A stretch of DNA of 64,000 bases from a bacterium (lineage in GTDB: Bacteria; SZUA-79; Acidulodesulfobacterales; Acidulodesulfobacteraceae), in assembly GCA_021813595.1 (NCBI GenBank), contig JAKAKF010000218.1, positions 7,863 to 71,862 of the forward strand, written 5' to 3'. The notes beneath the pieces are model-generated. The model worked only from the letters and a program-made list of their open reading frames with translations, was not told where the DNA came from and did not search any database. Position numbers and translations under genes: made by a program. Below, in pieces: positions 52,794-64,000 of the stretch (positions within the stretch are counted from its first letter, which is position 1; every line of letters starts with the position of its first letter).

Positions 52794-53692
52794 AAATAAA
52801 ATTTACGAAACTTCATGGAGCCGGCAACGACTATCTTTATATAGACGGCATTAACGATATTCCTGCCTGTGTTGTCGGTAATACGTATAGTAATAATTTC
52901 TATAACGAACTCTCGGAGAAAATCAGCGATAGGCATTTTGGAGTTGGTTCAGACGGCATTATAATAATTTTGCCTCCTTCGTCAAATGAAGAGTTTGGGG
53001 TTAAGCCGGATTTTAGAATGAGGATGTTTAATGCAGACGGTTCTGAAGGAGAAATGTGCGGCAACGGAATAAGATGCTTTGCAAAATATGTTTACGATAA
53101 GCATCTTACGGATAAAAAGATTATAAATATCGAAACTCTTGCGGGAGTTAAAACGGTGGAAGTTTTTTTGGCGGAAGGAACGGGCACGGTAAAAGAAGCA
53201 AAGGTTTTTATGGGTATTCCAGAGTTTGAGGCAAGTAAAATTCCGGCAATTTTTCAAAAAACGGAAATCATCAACGAAAAAATAAACGTAAAGAATAAGA
53301 ACTTTACCGTATCCTGCGTTTCAATGGGTAATCCGCATTGCGTTACTTTCGTAGATGACGTAAAAAATTTTGATGTTCATTATTACGGACATATTATAGA
53401 AAACGATACTATGTTTCCTAATCGGGTCAATATAGAGTTTGTTCAACTGCTCGACGACGGAAACGTGATAGTAAGAACATGGGAAAGAGGCTCAGGCGAA
53501 ACTCTGGCGTGCGGTACAGGCGCATGCGCAGTTTATTCGGTCATAAAAAAAACCGGCAAAATAGACTTGGGCGAAAAGGAGCTTAAGGTTAATTTATACG
53601 GCGGAACGCTTAAAATATCGGGAGATATAAATAAAGGCATATATATGGTCGGTCCAGCCGAAGAAGTTTTTAGCGGTTATTTTAATTTTTAA
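52790..53692 (+). CDS. dapF: Diaminopimelate epimerase
   Basis: Converts LL- to meso-diaminopimelate, used for lysine and for peptidoglycan cross-links. The 300-residue protein has the two catalytic cysteines in M-C-G-N-G-I-R-C near residue 89 and A-C-G-T-G-A-C-A near 243. It also has G-A-G-N-D-Y near the start and F-N-A-D-G-S-E near 79. It is separate from lysA-dapA-dapB, some 40 kb away. The lytic transglycosylase gene begins two bases after its stop. Confidence 0.96.
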   Translation: MKIKFTKLHGAGNDYLYIDGINDIPACVVGNTYSNNFYNELSEKISDRHFGVGSDGIIIILPPSSNEEFGVKPDFRMRMFNADGSEGEMCGNGIRCFAKYVYDKHLTDKKIINIETLAGVKTVEVFLAEGTGTVKEAKVFMGIPEFEASKIPAIFQKTEIINEKINVKNKNFTVSCVSMGNPHCVTFVDDVKNFDVHYYGHIIENDTMFPNRVNIEFVQLLDDGNVIVRTWERGSGETLACGTGACAVYSVIKKTGKIDLGEKELKVNLYGGTLKISGDINKGIYMVGPAEEVFSGYFNF

Positions 53693-53694
53693 TT

Positions 53695-55731
53695 ATGAAA
53701 AAAGCGAGTTTATTAGCTTATATATTGTTTGCCGTCGTCCTGCTTAACTGTTGTTTTTCAGATTATGCTTTTTCTTTTGTCGATTATTTAAGTAAAAATT
53801 CAAAACCTTATCTCAATTACAATAACGAAGGCGTTTTTAAAAAAGCTTTTAACAGTTTTGTTTCCGGCAGATATAAAACTGCTGCTGGAGAATTTTGGCT
53901 TTATTTGCACAGAGGAGGTAAAACGCTCGGTAATTTTGCGCTTTATTATCAGGGGTTGTCTTTTATCAATCTTAAAGAATACGGAAAAGCGGATTATGTT
54001 CTAATGAAACTATCAATTTCTTATCCTAATTTCGTTTTTTATAAAAACACTATTTTTTATTTGGCTATATCTGAAGAAAAAACGGGAAACTATGTTTCAG
54101 AAATATCCCATTTTAAATATATTATTGCACGTTCAAAAAAATCGTCCGTACGTTCTTTTGCAATGTACGATGTATATAAAGCATATGCGAAGCTGAAAGA
54201 TTATAAGCTTGCGGATAAATATTTAAAGCGGCTTTATATAGATTACCCTTACTTTTGCAAAATTCATCATATAAAAATAAAAAATGCTTTTTTAAATTTA
54301 TCCGAAAAAATTAAACGTGGAGAAGATTTATATTATGATTCCTATTATACAGAATCTATTGCCATACTAAAGACGGTCGCTTTAAAAGACAAAAAAGCAA
54401 AATTAATCATTTTGAAAGATTTGATGAATATTAAAAGTTCTTTGTTTTTAGATAAAGTTGATAAATGTTTAAAATACGAAAAAAATAAATCATGCTATGA
54501 ATATTACGGAGTAAAAAATTTAAAAATACTAGATTTGAAAGCCCGTTATTATTACATTAGCGGGCAAACTCAAAAAACGTTTTTAATTTTAAACTCTATA
54601 TCGGAGAAATATGGATTTCTTAACCGAAGGCTTAAAAATATTTACGGGAATATTTTGTGGAGTCGCATTTTAAACGATCTGAAATCAGGGGAATTATTGA
54701 GCGCGGCAAAAAGGCTTAAGTCTTTTTTTATTATAGACGATTCCGTAAACCAAAACACGGCAAGATTTCTATTCTGGTACGGCATTATACTTGAAAAATT
54801 AGGTTATAAAAAAAGAGCCCTTTTTTATTTTAATTTGATAAGAGCTTCGAGGATTTTAAGGTATTCTTATTACGGTATTATGTCGGACATATTTGTCAGC
54901 AGAATAACCGGCGCCGCAGATTACTCTTCGGAAGTCTTGAACAATGGCGATATCCGCAGTTATAGCATTGTATCTTTGAAATATGCATCCGAATTTAAAA
55001 AAGCAATAAATAATAATTATGCCTTAAATTTAAGATTTAAGAGATTAAAAGCGCTTTTGAATCTAAATATTTATTCTCTTTCTTATATAGAACTGCGGAA
55101 AATAGCGTTAATGAATGATAATAATAAAAATTTCGACGTTTTTTTGATATATTTACTTTATAAAAAAGGATATTACGGGTCGGCCATTAACATTGCTTTC
55201 ACTTTAATTTTTAAAAATGACGATTATAGGCAATTGCTCTTAAATAAAAAATTTTTAGAAATTCTTTATCCAAAGCCTTATTACGGCTATGTAGAAAAAT
55301 ACTCTTCAAAGTACGGTATCCCGGTAGATTTAATATACGGCATAATGAGGCAGGAAAGCCTTTATAATCCCATATGTTATTCCGGCGCAAACGCAATAGG
55401 TCTTATGCAGATTATTCCGTCCACCGGTTACTATATAGCAAGCCATACCGGCTGCTATAATTTTAATCCTTCCATGCTGTACAGCAAGCATATAAATATA
55501 AGTTTCGGCTCATATTATTTGAAGACCCTTCTCGATCAGTTTAACGGAAAAAAATATCTTGCCATAGCTTCTTATAATGCAGGACCGGGAGCCGTTTCAT
55601 ACTGGAAAAACAATCTTTTAAAAAATGATGCAATGCCTCTTTTTATAGAACTTATACCGTTTAATCAAACAAGGACTTACGTTAAAAGAGTTTTGGCAAA
55701 TTATTATGTTTATAATTTTCTTTATAATTAA
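53695..55731 (+). CDS. Soluble lytic murein transglycosylase
   Basis: Periplasmic enzyme that cleaves peptidoglycan glycan strands to anhydromuropeptides. The 678-residue protein has an N-terminal signal peptide (about 1-27), a long helical TPR-like superhelix (about 45-510) and a C-terminal SLT catalytic domain. The catalytic glutamate is in R-Q-E-S-L-Y-N-P (Glu554). G-A-N-A-I-G-L-M-Q-I-I-P near 565 and A-S-Y-N-A-G-P-G-A-V near 625 complete the signature. The layout resembles Slt70. The link with dapF is thematic: both act on peptidoglycan. Confidence 0.92.
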   Translation: MKKASLLAYILFAVVLLNCCFSDYAFSFVDYLSKNSKPYLNYNNEGVFKKAFNSFVSGRYKTAAGEFWLYLHRGGKTLGNFALYYQGLSFINLKEYGKADYVLMKLSISYPNFVFYKNTIFYLAISEEKTGNYVSEISHFKYIIARSKKSSVRSFAMYDVYKAYAKLKDYKLADKYLKRLYIDYPYFCKIHHIKIKNAFLNLSEKIKRGEDLYYDSYYTESIAILKTVALKDKKAKLIILKDLMNIKSSLFLDKVDKCLKYEKNKSCYEYYGVKNLKILDLKARYYYISGQTQKTFLILNSISEKYGFLNRRLKNIYGNILWSRILNDLKSGELLSAAKRLKSFFIIDDSVNQNTARFLFWYGIILEKLGYKKRALFYFNLIRASRILRYSYYGIMSDIFVSRITGAADYSSEVLNNGDIRSYSIVSLKYASEFKKAINNNYALNLRFKRLKALLNLNIYSLSYIELRKIALMNDNNKNFDVFLIYLLYKKGYYGSAINIAFTLIFKNDDYRQLLLNKKFLEILYPKPYYGYVEKYSSKYGIPVDLIYGIMRQESLYNPICYSGANAIGLMQIIPSTGYYIASHTGCYNFNPSMLYSKHINISFGSYYLKTLLDQFNGKKYLAIASYNAGPGAVSYWKNNLLKNDAMPLFIELIPFNQTRTYVKRVLANYYVYNFLYN

Positions 55732-57792
<2,061 letters not shown>

Positions 57793-57855
57793 AATAACTT
57801 AGCAAAATATTTGAATCGAGCAAATAAATTTAAACTTTTAATAACGGGTGTATTT

Positions 57856-59262
57856 ATGTCAAAGTTAAAGTATTATGTTTTAGCGATGTTTTTTTTATGT
57901 TTAACCGTTTTTATCAATACGTCTTCGGCGCATGCATTTCTTACTCCCAGACTGACAAGGAACATACCGGTAGGCAATATGCCTTACGGAGTTTCTTTTT
58001 CTTCTAACGGAAATTATGCCCTCGTGACCAATGCCGACGACGATACGGTATCCGTAGTGAGTATGGCCACTAAAGGGGTCGTAGCTGCAATAAAGGTCGG
58101 AGTCCATCCGACAGGGGTCGCTATTGCCCCTTCGCTGACTTTTGCTTATGTTTCAAATACGGCTTCCGGCAACGTAAGCCTTTTAAATATGTCGACATTA
58201 ACTAAAGCTTTAAATATCCATACCGGAGGAACGCCCTTAAATATAGTTTTTACGCATGACTCCAGATACGCGTTCGTAACGAATATACACGATAACGACG
58301 TAGACGTTATAAATACCGTTCAAAATGCCGTTATCAAGAGAATAAGAGTCGGAAAAGAACCTCAGGGAATCGCAATTTCTCCGAACGGAAAGATAATAAT
58401 AGTAACTAATGCCGGCGGCTCGTCCATTTCGATAATAAACGTATCGACGTTTTCGGTTATACGTAACGTGCATACCGGATTAAATCCTACTTCCGTCGCT
58501 TTTTCTCCATCCGGAGCACCCGTTAAATATTTTTATGTAGCATCTGGCAAGAAAAATAAAATTTACGTATATAACGAAAAGAATTTTGCGCTGGTAAAAA
58601 AAATTAAAACTTTATCCGATCCATCATCCTTAGCTTTGACTCCGGACGGAATGATGCTATTTGTAGTAAATTATCAAAATATGGCGGTAACTATATATAA
58701 TGCCGTTCATTTCAATCATATCAAAACTATTAATATGCCTTCCGGGCCTATAAATGTATCTGTCGCTCCGGACGGCAGCGCAGCTTTGGTAACGGTAACC
58801 CGTGCGGCAAGCGCGGCTTTTATAAGAATAAAGAAGACGAATACGGTTTATGCAAAAATAGGTCCGTCCTCTCCTGTGACGGTAGGTACGCCGGTTTCCG
58901 GAGTGCCGGGTCAAACGCCGGCAGAAGCGGCAACTGCTATAACGGCCCCTGCTCCTGCCCCGGTTTATACGGCGCCTCCGTCAAATTACGTTCCTCAGCC
59001 TTTTGGTAAACTTGCTACGGTTTATACAGGCAAAGGGCCGACTGCGGAAGCTATTACTCCGGACGGAAGATATCTTTACGTTATAAATACTCAGGCATCT
59101 ACATTGAGTATAATCAATATAGCCAATGATGAGGTAGTTAAGACTATTAAAGTCGGAAATTATCCGTCTGCAGTAAGAATTTCACCTGATGGACATTACT
59201 GCTTCGTCGTTAATTCGGGTTCTAATACCGTAACTATAATTTCTACGGGCAATTACTATTGA
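57856..59262 (+). CDS. Secreted YVTN-type beta-propeller protein
   Basis: A 468-residue periplasmic or surface protein with a signal peptide ending in S-S-A-H-A at about residue 27. Then come repeated blades such as G-N-Y-A-L-V-T-N, F-A-Y-V-S-N, Y-A-F-V-T-N and I-I-V-T-N-A (about 40-330), of the YVTN/lactonase-like propeller type. A Pro/Ala/Thr-rich linker (about 345-395) separates two last blades (L-Y-V-I-N-T; C-F-V-V-N-S). The frame extends upstream to TTG 57811, but ATG 57856 gives a clean signal peptide and is chosen. Function is unknown; no lactonase catalytic pattern was identified. The stop overlaps the next gene. Confidence 0.78.
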   Translation: MSKLKYYVLAMFFLCLTVFINTSSAHAFLTPRLTRNIPVGNMPYGVSFSSNGNYALVTNADDDTVSVVSMATKGVVAAIKVGVHPTGVAIAPSLTFAYVSNTASGNVSLLNMSTLTKALNIHTGGTPLNIVFTHDSRYAFVTNIHDNDVDVINTVQNAVIKRIRVGKEPQGIAISPNGKIIIVTNAGGSSISIINVSTFSVIRNVHTGLNPTSVAFSPSGAPVKYFYVASGKKNKIYVYNEKNFALVKKIKTLSDPSSLALTPDGMMLFVVNYQNMAVTIYNAVHFNHIKTINMPSGPINVSVAPDGSAALVTVTRAASAAFIRIKKTNTVYAKIGPSSPVTVGTPVSGVPGQTPAEAATAITAPAPAPVYTAPPSNYVPQPFGKLATVYTGKGPTAEAITPDGRYLYVINTQASTLSIINIANDEVVKTIKVGNYPSAVRISPDGHYCFVVNSGSNTVTIISTGNYY

Positions 59263-60908
59263 TTAAAAGAAATCTTTATATATTTTTTAAAGCTTTACCG
59301 TTTATCTTATTTATACTGTTTACCCAAAAAAGGTTTGTGATTTTTGGAGGCAGGCGGACTTTAAGTCAAAAATACCACTTAAAGTCCGCGAAATGGCTGA
59401 CCCGTATAATTGCTTCATTAGGTCCTACCTTTATTAAACTGGCTCAGGTTATATCCACGAGAGCCGACTTTTTACCTTCTGCTTATTTAGAAGCCTTATC
59501 GACCTTGCAAGATGAAGTTCCGCCCGTTTCGTTTATTAAAATTAAACCTATAATTGAAAAAGATTTCGGAAAAAATATTGACGAAATATTTGAAAAATTT
59601 AACGAGAAACCTCTCGCGGCGGCATCCGTAGCGCAGGTTTATTCCGCTGTTTATAATGGTAAAGACGTTATAGTAAAAGTAATAAGACCTGATATAGAAA
59701 AAAATGTTTCGATAGATATAAAAACCTTAAGGAGCGTTTTAAATCTGTTGAAAATTTTTTTTCCGCAGAATAAATCTATTCATTCTATCTCGACGGTTTT
59801 AAGGGAGTTTAGCGTTACTATTTACGAAGAAATGGATTTAAAACATGAAGCAAAAAATATAAAAGAATTTAAGAAGATAGAAAAAGAATTAGGTTTTATC
59901 ATAATACCAAAAACATATTCCGAATTAACTTCAAAAAATGTTTTGGTTATGGATTTTCATATAGGCACTAAAATAACCAACTTTAAGAAAATTAGGGAAT
60001 TCGGTCTCGAACCTAAATCAATAATAGATAAACTTATAGAATTTTATATTTATCAGGCATTAGTGTCTGGAATAGTTCATGCCGACCCGCATCCAGGCAA
60101 TATTCTGGTTAATGAAGAAGGCAAAATAGTTATGCTGGACTTTGGACTCGTCATTCATATGACGGAAGATACTAAGGAAAATCTTATTAAAGCCGTCCTT
60201 GCCGGAGTCAGGGAAGATATTCCCGGAATAATCGATGCATATTATGCGCTCGGTATTATAAACAAAGAAGTTTCGCGCCAGCTTTTAGAAAGTATGGCGG
60301 CTAAACTATACAAAGTTTTAAGCCAAAAAGATATTTCCGGCAAAAAGATACAAGTTATAATAACCGAAATAATGAAGAGCTTTTACGCTTTTCCATTTGA
60401 ACTTCCTCAGAACTTAGTGTATATTTTTAAAACGGCGGCTCTGCTTGAAGGCATAGGGACTGCCTATAATCCTTCTTACAACTTAGTAAAGGATATTATT
60501 CCGGTAGCCAAAAGATATATAAAACAAACCGAACTCGGAAAAACTTTTTCCCCGATATCTTTTATTAAAAACGGATTTAACCAGATTAAAGAATTTTTTA
60601 ACGACACAAGAAGGCTTATGCATGCCGCCTATTCCGAAAATTTCAGGGTTAAAATACATCCTACCAATATATCGGCTCTCGAGAATTTTTTAATACATGT
60701 AATAAAAAGATTGATTGCCGCAGTTACCGGAGGATTTATAGGAATAATTTCCGCGCTTATATTTATCGAATATAAAAATATTTATCTGCTTATAGCCGGT
60801 TTAATAGTTTCCGCCTTTATAGTATTCTTGTCGATAGCATTTCCTATAAAAACGACTTACGGTTATTCGACCCTCCTCGACGTATTCAGGCATGGAAACG
60901 ACGAATAA
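59259..60908 (+). CDS. ubiB: UbiB/ABC1-family atypical kinase
   Basis: Membrane-associated atypical kinase/ATPase linked to ubiquinone and other isoprenoid lipid metabolism. The 549 residues contain G-P-T-F-I-K-L-A-Q-V near 46 (the KxGQ region, here K-L-A-Q), the alanine-rich nucleotide loop P-L-A-A-A-S-V-A-Q-V near 119, V-H-A-D-P-H-P-G-N near 273 and M-L-D-F-G near 293. Two C-terminal helices lie at about 490-540. The start is TTG 59259, four bases inside the previous stop, matching a coupled TTGA overlap. No other quinone genes are near, so its lipid partner is open. Confidence 0.9.
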   Translation: MIKRNLYIFFKALPFILFILFTQKRFVIFGGRRTLSQKYHLKSAKWLTRIIASLGPTFIKLAQVISTRADFLPSAYLEALSTLQDEVPPVSFIKIKPIIEKDFGKNIDEIFEKFNEKPLAAASVAQVYSAVYNGKDVIVKVIRPDIEKNVSIDIKTLRSVLNLLKIFFPQNKSIHSISTVLREFSVTIYEEMDLKHEAKNIKEFKKIEKELGFIIIPKTYSELTSKNVLVMDFHIGTKITNFKKIREFGLEPKSIIDKLIEFYIYQALVSGIVHADPHPGNILVNEEGKIVMLDFGLVIHMTEDTKENLIKAVLAGVREDIPGIIDAYYALGIINKEVSRQLLESMAAKLYKVLSQKDISGKKIQVIITEIMKSFYAFPFELPQNLVYIFKTAALLEGIGTAYNPSYNLVKDIIPVAKRYIKQTELGKTFSPISFIKNGFNQIKEFFNDTRRLMHAAYSENFRVKIHPTNISALENFLIHVIKRLIAAVTGGFIGIISALIFIEYKNIYLLIAGLIVSAFIVFLSIAFPIKTTYGYSTLLDVFRHGNDE

Positions 60909-60992
60909 ATTATTTAAAGTCGTGTGTGTTATTAATCATTTTAAAAATATTTGATGCAGGTTTTTTAAATAATTTTATATAATATTAGAAAT

Positions 60993-62507
60993 ATGATAAA
61001 TGAAAATCAAGTTAAAAATTTAGGAGTTATTATTTTAGCGGGGGGCTTGGGGACAAGGATGAAATCCGAAAATCCTAAGGCGCTTTCCGGTTTGCTTGAA
61101 AATCCGCTAATATTTTACGCTATAAAATCGTTAATAGACGCCGGTGAAAGATTTAATAGAGAATCTTTAGACGAATATGGCGAAAACTTTGGCGGCATAA
61201 AAGCTAAACTGGATAGAATAATAACCGTGATAGGACATAAAGGAGATTTGGTAAGGCAATATATAGAAAATGAAGCAAGATTCAAAGCGAAAAATATTTT
61301 GTTCGACTTTGCCGTTCAAGAGCAATATCTAGGAACTGGAGATGCAGTCAAAAAAGGGCTGGAAATTTTTAAGGACGATGAGAAAGAAACGGACGTAATT
61401 ATTTTGCCTTGCGATATGCCGTTAATAACCGACGAAACTTTTGCAGAAACAGTAAAATTTCATATATCTAATAATGCCGACTTAACGGTTATGTCGGTCG
61501 ATGTCAAAAATCCATATTCATACGGTAGAATTTTGAGGGATAAAAATGGTCGTGTGGAAAAAATAATAGAAGAGAAAGAATTATGCGATTATCCTAAAAA
61601 AACCGCTATTATAAAAGAAATTAATTCGGGAGTTTACATCGTAAAACTAAATCTTTTAAAGCAGTTTATTAACGAAATTAAACCTAATAACAGAAAAAAA
61701 GAGTTTTATTTTACCGATATAGTCGATATATTTTATGGCGCAGGATTAAAAACTTTATGTTTTAAAGCGGGCGACGAGGAAGAATGCGCAGGCGTTAACT
61801 CTAAATACGATCTTCTTAATGCGCAAAAGATAATGCAGAAAAGACTTATTAAAAATCTTATCGAAAAAGGCGTCGATTTTATATCCGACGAAAATATTTA
61901 TATAGGTTATAACGTTGAAATAGGCGAGGCATCGGTTGTTTATCCTGACGTTTTTATTTCGGGAAAGACGAATATAATGAAAAAAGTCGTTTTAGAAAAA
62001 GGATGCGTAATAAAAGATTCATCTATTATGGATAATGCGGCTATAAAGAGCTACAGCGTTATAGAAAATGCGGTCATAATGAATAATGCGCAAATTGGGC
62101 CTTTTGCGAGGATAAGGCCGGACACAAAAATATCAGAAGGCGCAAAAATAGGCAATTTCGTAGAGATTAAAAAATCTTCTATAGGCAGAAACTCCAAGGC
62201 GTCCCATCTTAGCTACATTGGAGATTCCGTTATAGGCGAAAACGTTAATATAGGCGCAGGCGTCATAACATGCAATTACGACGGAGAAAAAAAACATACT
62301 ACGAAGATTGAAGACGGATGTTTTATAGGCTCGGATTCTCAGCTTGTCGCGCCTGTCAATGTCGGTAAAAATTCATATGTCGGTTCGGGAACTACCGTAA
62401 CTAAAAACGTTCCCGAAGGCGCGCTTGCAATTTCCAGAGTGCCTCAAAAAAATATCGAAGGCTGGGTTTTGAGAAAACAAGCGGCAAAAAAGACTGAAAA
62501 AGACTGA
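60993..62507 (+). CDS. glmU: Bifunctional UDP-GlcNAc pyrophosphorylase / GlcN-1-P acetyltransferase
   Basis: Makes UDP-N-acetylglucosamine for peptidoglycan and LPS. The N-terminal uridyltransferase domain begins with L-A-G-G-L-G-T-R-M-K-S near residues 14-24, and the left-handed beta-helix acetyltransferase runs from about 275. G-P-F-A-R-I-R-P near 370 and G-V-I-T-C-N-Y-D-G near 424 are typical. At 504 residues it is some 45 longer than usual. Part of the excess is an insert of about 20 residues after the first helices (A-G-E-R-F-N-R-E-S-L near 49). It is next to glmS, the preceding enzyme of the pathway. Confidence 0.95.
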   Translation: MINENQVKNLGVIILAGGLGTRMKSENPKALSGLLENPLIFYAIKSLIDAGERFNRESLDEYGENFGGIKAKLDRIITVIGHKGDLVRQYIENEARFKAKNILFDFAVQEQYLGTGDAVKKGLEIFKDDEKETDVIILPCDMPLITDETFAETVKFHISNNADLTVMSVDVKNPYSYGRILRDKNGRVEKIIEEKELCDYPKKTAIIKEINSGVYIVKLNLLKQFINEIKPNNRKKEFYFTDIVDIFYGAGLKTLCFKAGDEEECAGVNSKYDLLNAQKIMQKRLIKNLIEKGVDFISDENIYIGYNVEIGEASVVYPDVFISGKTNIMKKVVLEKGCVIKDSSIMDNAAIKSYSVIENAVIMNNAQIGPFARIRPDTKISEGAKIGNFVEIKKSSIGRNSKASHLSYIGDSVIGENVNIGAGVITCNYDGEKKHTTKIEDGCFIGSDSQLVAPVNVGKNSYVGSGTTVTKNVPEGALAISRVPQKNIEGWVLRKQAAKKTEKD

Positions 62508-62585
62508 AAATTTTAAAAATAAAACTTTCAAACTTGAACAATATTTTTTTAATTTAAAAAAATAAAAAAAGGGAGACTTAAGGGT

Positions 62586-64000
62586 ATGTGCGGTATAATA
62601 GGTTTTTCAGGCGGCGGCAATGCCCGTTCCAAGCAGGGAAACTGCGAAAGTTCCGTAGATATAGTTTTAAACGGACTTAAAAGCTTGGAATACAGGGGGT
62701 ACGATTCTTCAGGCGTTGCATATTACGATGAAACCGACAATAAAATAAAATCGATTAAAAAATCAGGCAAACTCGCAAATCTTTCGGCCGAGTTAAGCTG
62801 TATTAAACCCGTTAAATCCAGTATTGCGATAGGCCATATAAGGTGGGCTACGCACGGCAGACCTACCGACGATAATGCCCATCCCCATTTAGACTGTTCC
62901 GGAAATATAGCTATAGTGCATAACGGAATAATAGAAAATTATCTAGTTTTAAAAAATAAACTTATAGGTAAAGGACATAAATTTATTACTCCTACCGATT
63001 CTGAAGTAATTGCCCACTTAATAGAAGATTATATAAAAAGCGGAGCTAAAACTTTTTACGAAGCCGTCAGGCTTGCTTCGCTGGATCTTTCGGGCGCTTT
63101 TGCCTTTTTGGCGATGAATGCCGATGAAAAAAGCATATGCGCCGTAAAATATGGACCGCCTTTAGTTATGGTGAATAAAGATAAAGAAATTTATTTTGCA
63201 AGCGACGTTTCGCCTCTTATTCAGTATTCCGACGAAGTTATATATTTAAAAAATTCAGAAATAGCATATTTTAAAGACGGCTTGCTTAAATTGACGGATT
63301 TTAAAGGCAAACCGTTAAATAAAACCGTTACGAAAATAGACTGGGATGCGTCGAGAGCGGTTAAAACCGGCTTTTCTCATTTTATGCAGAAAGAAATATT
63401 CGAACAGCCTTCATGTCTTTTGGATGCTTTTTCTTCCCGCATAATTTCGGTAAAAAACGACGGCTCAGCCGCCGATTCAAATAAATCGGATTCCTTCTTT
63501 TCCGGATTTAAAATTATGCTGGAAGACGTAAGATTGACAAAGAAAGATATCGATAAAGCGGGCAGAATAATTATTACGGCTTGCGGCTCTTCTTATTACG
63601 CCGGTCTTGTAATCAAATATATTACCGAAACGCTTTGCGGTATTCCCGTAATAGTCGAATACGGTTCCGAATTTAGATATGAAAATTTTCCCGTTTCAAA
63701 AAACGATATTTTTATCGGTATTTCACAATCCGGCGAAACTGCCGACACTAACAGCGCTCTTGAGATTGCAAAAGAAAAAAAAGCAGGCATACTTTCCATA
63801 ACTAACGTTCCCGGTTCGCAGATAACTACAATGTCGGACAAAGGAGTAATATATACGCACGCCGGTCCGGAAATAGGCGTAGCTTCTACTAAAGCATTTA
63901 CGACTCAGATAATGTGCGGCTTGCTTTTGGCTTTGCGCATTAAAGAGATTAAAGATACTGCTTCCGTTGCAAGAAAAAATTTGAACGGAGTTAATTTTTT
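62586..64000 (+). CDS. glmS: Glutamine-fructose-6-phosphate aminotransferase, 3'-truncated
   Basis: Makes glucosamine 6-phosphate from fructose 6-phosphate and glutamine, the entry to amino-sugar synthesis. The frame is open from ATG 62586 to the window end (471 residues of about 605-615). It begins M-C-G-I-I-G, giving the N-terminal nucleophile cysteine after Met removal. E-Y-R-G-Y-D-S-S-G follows near 36, G-H-I-R-W-A-T-H-G near 83 and H-N-G-I-I-E-N-Y near 112. The SIS isomerase domain begins near 315 with I-T-A-C-G-S-S-Y-Y-A and I-S-Q-S-G-E-T-A-D. A polar insert (about 285-305) links the domains. GGGAGA lies upstream. The 78-base gap after glmU is too short for a glmS ribozyme. Confidence 0.95.
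   Translation, partial: MCGIIGFSGGGNARSKQGNCESSVDIVLNGLKSLEYRGYDSSGVAYYDETDNKIKSIKKSGKLANLSAELSCIKPVKSSIAIGHIRWATHGRPTDDNAHPHLDCSGNIAIVHNGIIENYLVLKNKLIGKGHKFITPTDSEVIAHLIEDYIKSGAKTFYEAVRLASLDLSGAFAFLAMNADEKSICAVKYGPPLVMVNKDKEIYFASDVSPLIQYSDEVIYLKNSEIAYFKDGLLKLTDFKGKPLNKTVTKIDWDASRAVKTGFSHFMQKEIFEQPSCLLDAFSSRIISVKNDGSAADSNKSDSFFSGFKIMLEDVRLTKKDIDKAGRIIITACGSSYYAGLVIKYITETLCGIPVIVEYGSEFRYENFPVSKNDIFIGISQSGETADTNSALEIAKEKKAGILSITNVPGSQITTMSDKGVIYTHAGPEIGVASTKAFTTQIMCGLLLALRIKEIKDTASVARKNLNGVNF

Noticed and set aside
57811..57855. TTG start for the YVTN propeller adding 15 residues
   Set aside because: It would place a basic extension before an otherwise clean signal peptide starting at ATG 57856.
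62508..62585. glmS ribozyme before glmS
   Set aside because: The gap is only 78 bases, A/T-rich, and lacks the ribozyme core; the class is largely confined to Firmicutes.

Overview
The window is AT-rich (roughly one-third G+C by eye), gene-dense chromosomal DNA from a diderm bacterium. The Gram-negative envelope is shown by Kdo synthesis genes (kdsA, kdsD, kdsC), the Lpt export genes (lptC, lptA, lptB, lptF, lptG), a BamE-like lipoprotein, an RND efflux system and several lipoprotein signal peptides. The lysA-dapA-dapB order, the long-form Hpf, sigma-54 with NtrY/NtrX, RapZ and a response-regulator-like protein beside nadC/birA resemble the former Deltaproteobacteria and related anaerobic lineages. 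An AT-rich uncultured group such as the acidophilic Sva0485/Acidulodesulfobacterales is a guess, not shown by the sequence. I see no rRNA, tRNA, CRISPR array, transposase or phage gene. No gene-free stretch exceeds about 220 bases. Both ends cut genes: argF at the left and glmS at the right.

Layout. 1-3.4 kb: end of the arginine pathway (argF', argG, argH). 3.4-7.6 kb: a small lipoprotein, an NHL beta-propeller, a geranylgeranyl-reductase-like flavoprotein and radA. 7.7-13.5 kb: polyprenyl diphosphate synthase, lysA-dapA-dapB and pyrG. 13.6-17.8 kb: kdsA-kdsD-kdsC-lptC-lptA-lptB, a tightly packed Kdo/LPS-export operon. 17.9-20.9 kb: rpoN, hpf, rapZ. 21.1-23.5 kb: metK and ahcY (SAM cycle) behind a 19-bp palindrome. 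23.5-27.9 kb, minus strand: a pseudo-receiver protein, nadC, birA and coaX (cofactors). 28.1-30.3 kb: lptF-lptG. 30.3-34.7 kb: a PhnP-like hydrolase (minus strand), ntrY and ntrX, with a candidate sigma-54 promoter before ntrX. 34.8-38.1 kb: three consecutive membrane proteins carrying four-cysteine zinc ribbons, behind a near-consensus promoter. 38.2-39.3 kb: an iron alcohol dehydrogenase (minus strand). 39.4-44.4 kb: pstS-pstC-pstA-pstB-phoU behind an 11-bp-periodic Pho-box-like array. 44.4-50.2 kb: a tripartite RND pump with a divergent outer-membrane factor. 50.2-52.3 kb: divergent dppB/dppC-like permeases bracketed by related hairpins. 52.4-64 kb: BamE-like lipoprotein, dapF, soluble lytic transglycosylase, ligA, a YVTN beta-propeller, ubiB-like kinase, glmU and the start of glmS.

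Most genes are conserved housekeeping. Lysine/diaminopimelate (lysA, dapA, dapB, dapF), UDP-GlcNAc (glmS, glmU), Kdo and Lpt genes, the lytic transglycosylase and polyprenyl synthase all feed envelope assembly, so the window is largely cell-wall and outer-membrane biogenesis.

The least explained parts are the zinc-ribbon membrane cluster (34.8-38.1 kb), the pseudo-receiver protein with a perfect 107-bp internal duplication, an NtrY with a very short periplasmic sensor region, and two families of dispersed intergenic palindromes. One palindrome family appears to supply the stop codons of argG and dppC; the other brackets dppB/dppC. I did not find a clear defence or mobile system; the zinc-ribbon cluster is the best candidate for an undescribed system.
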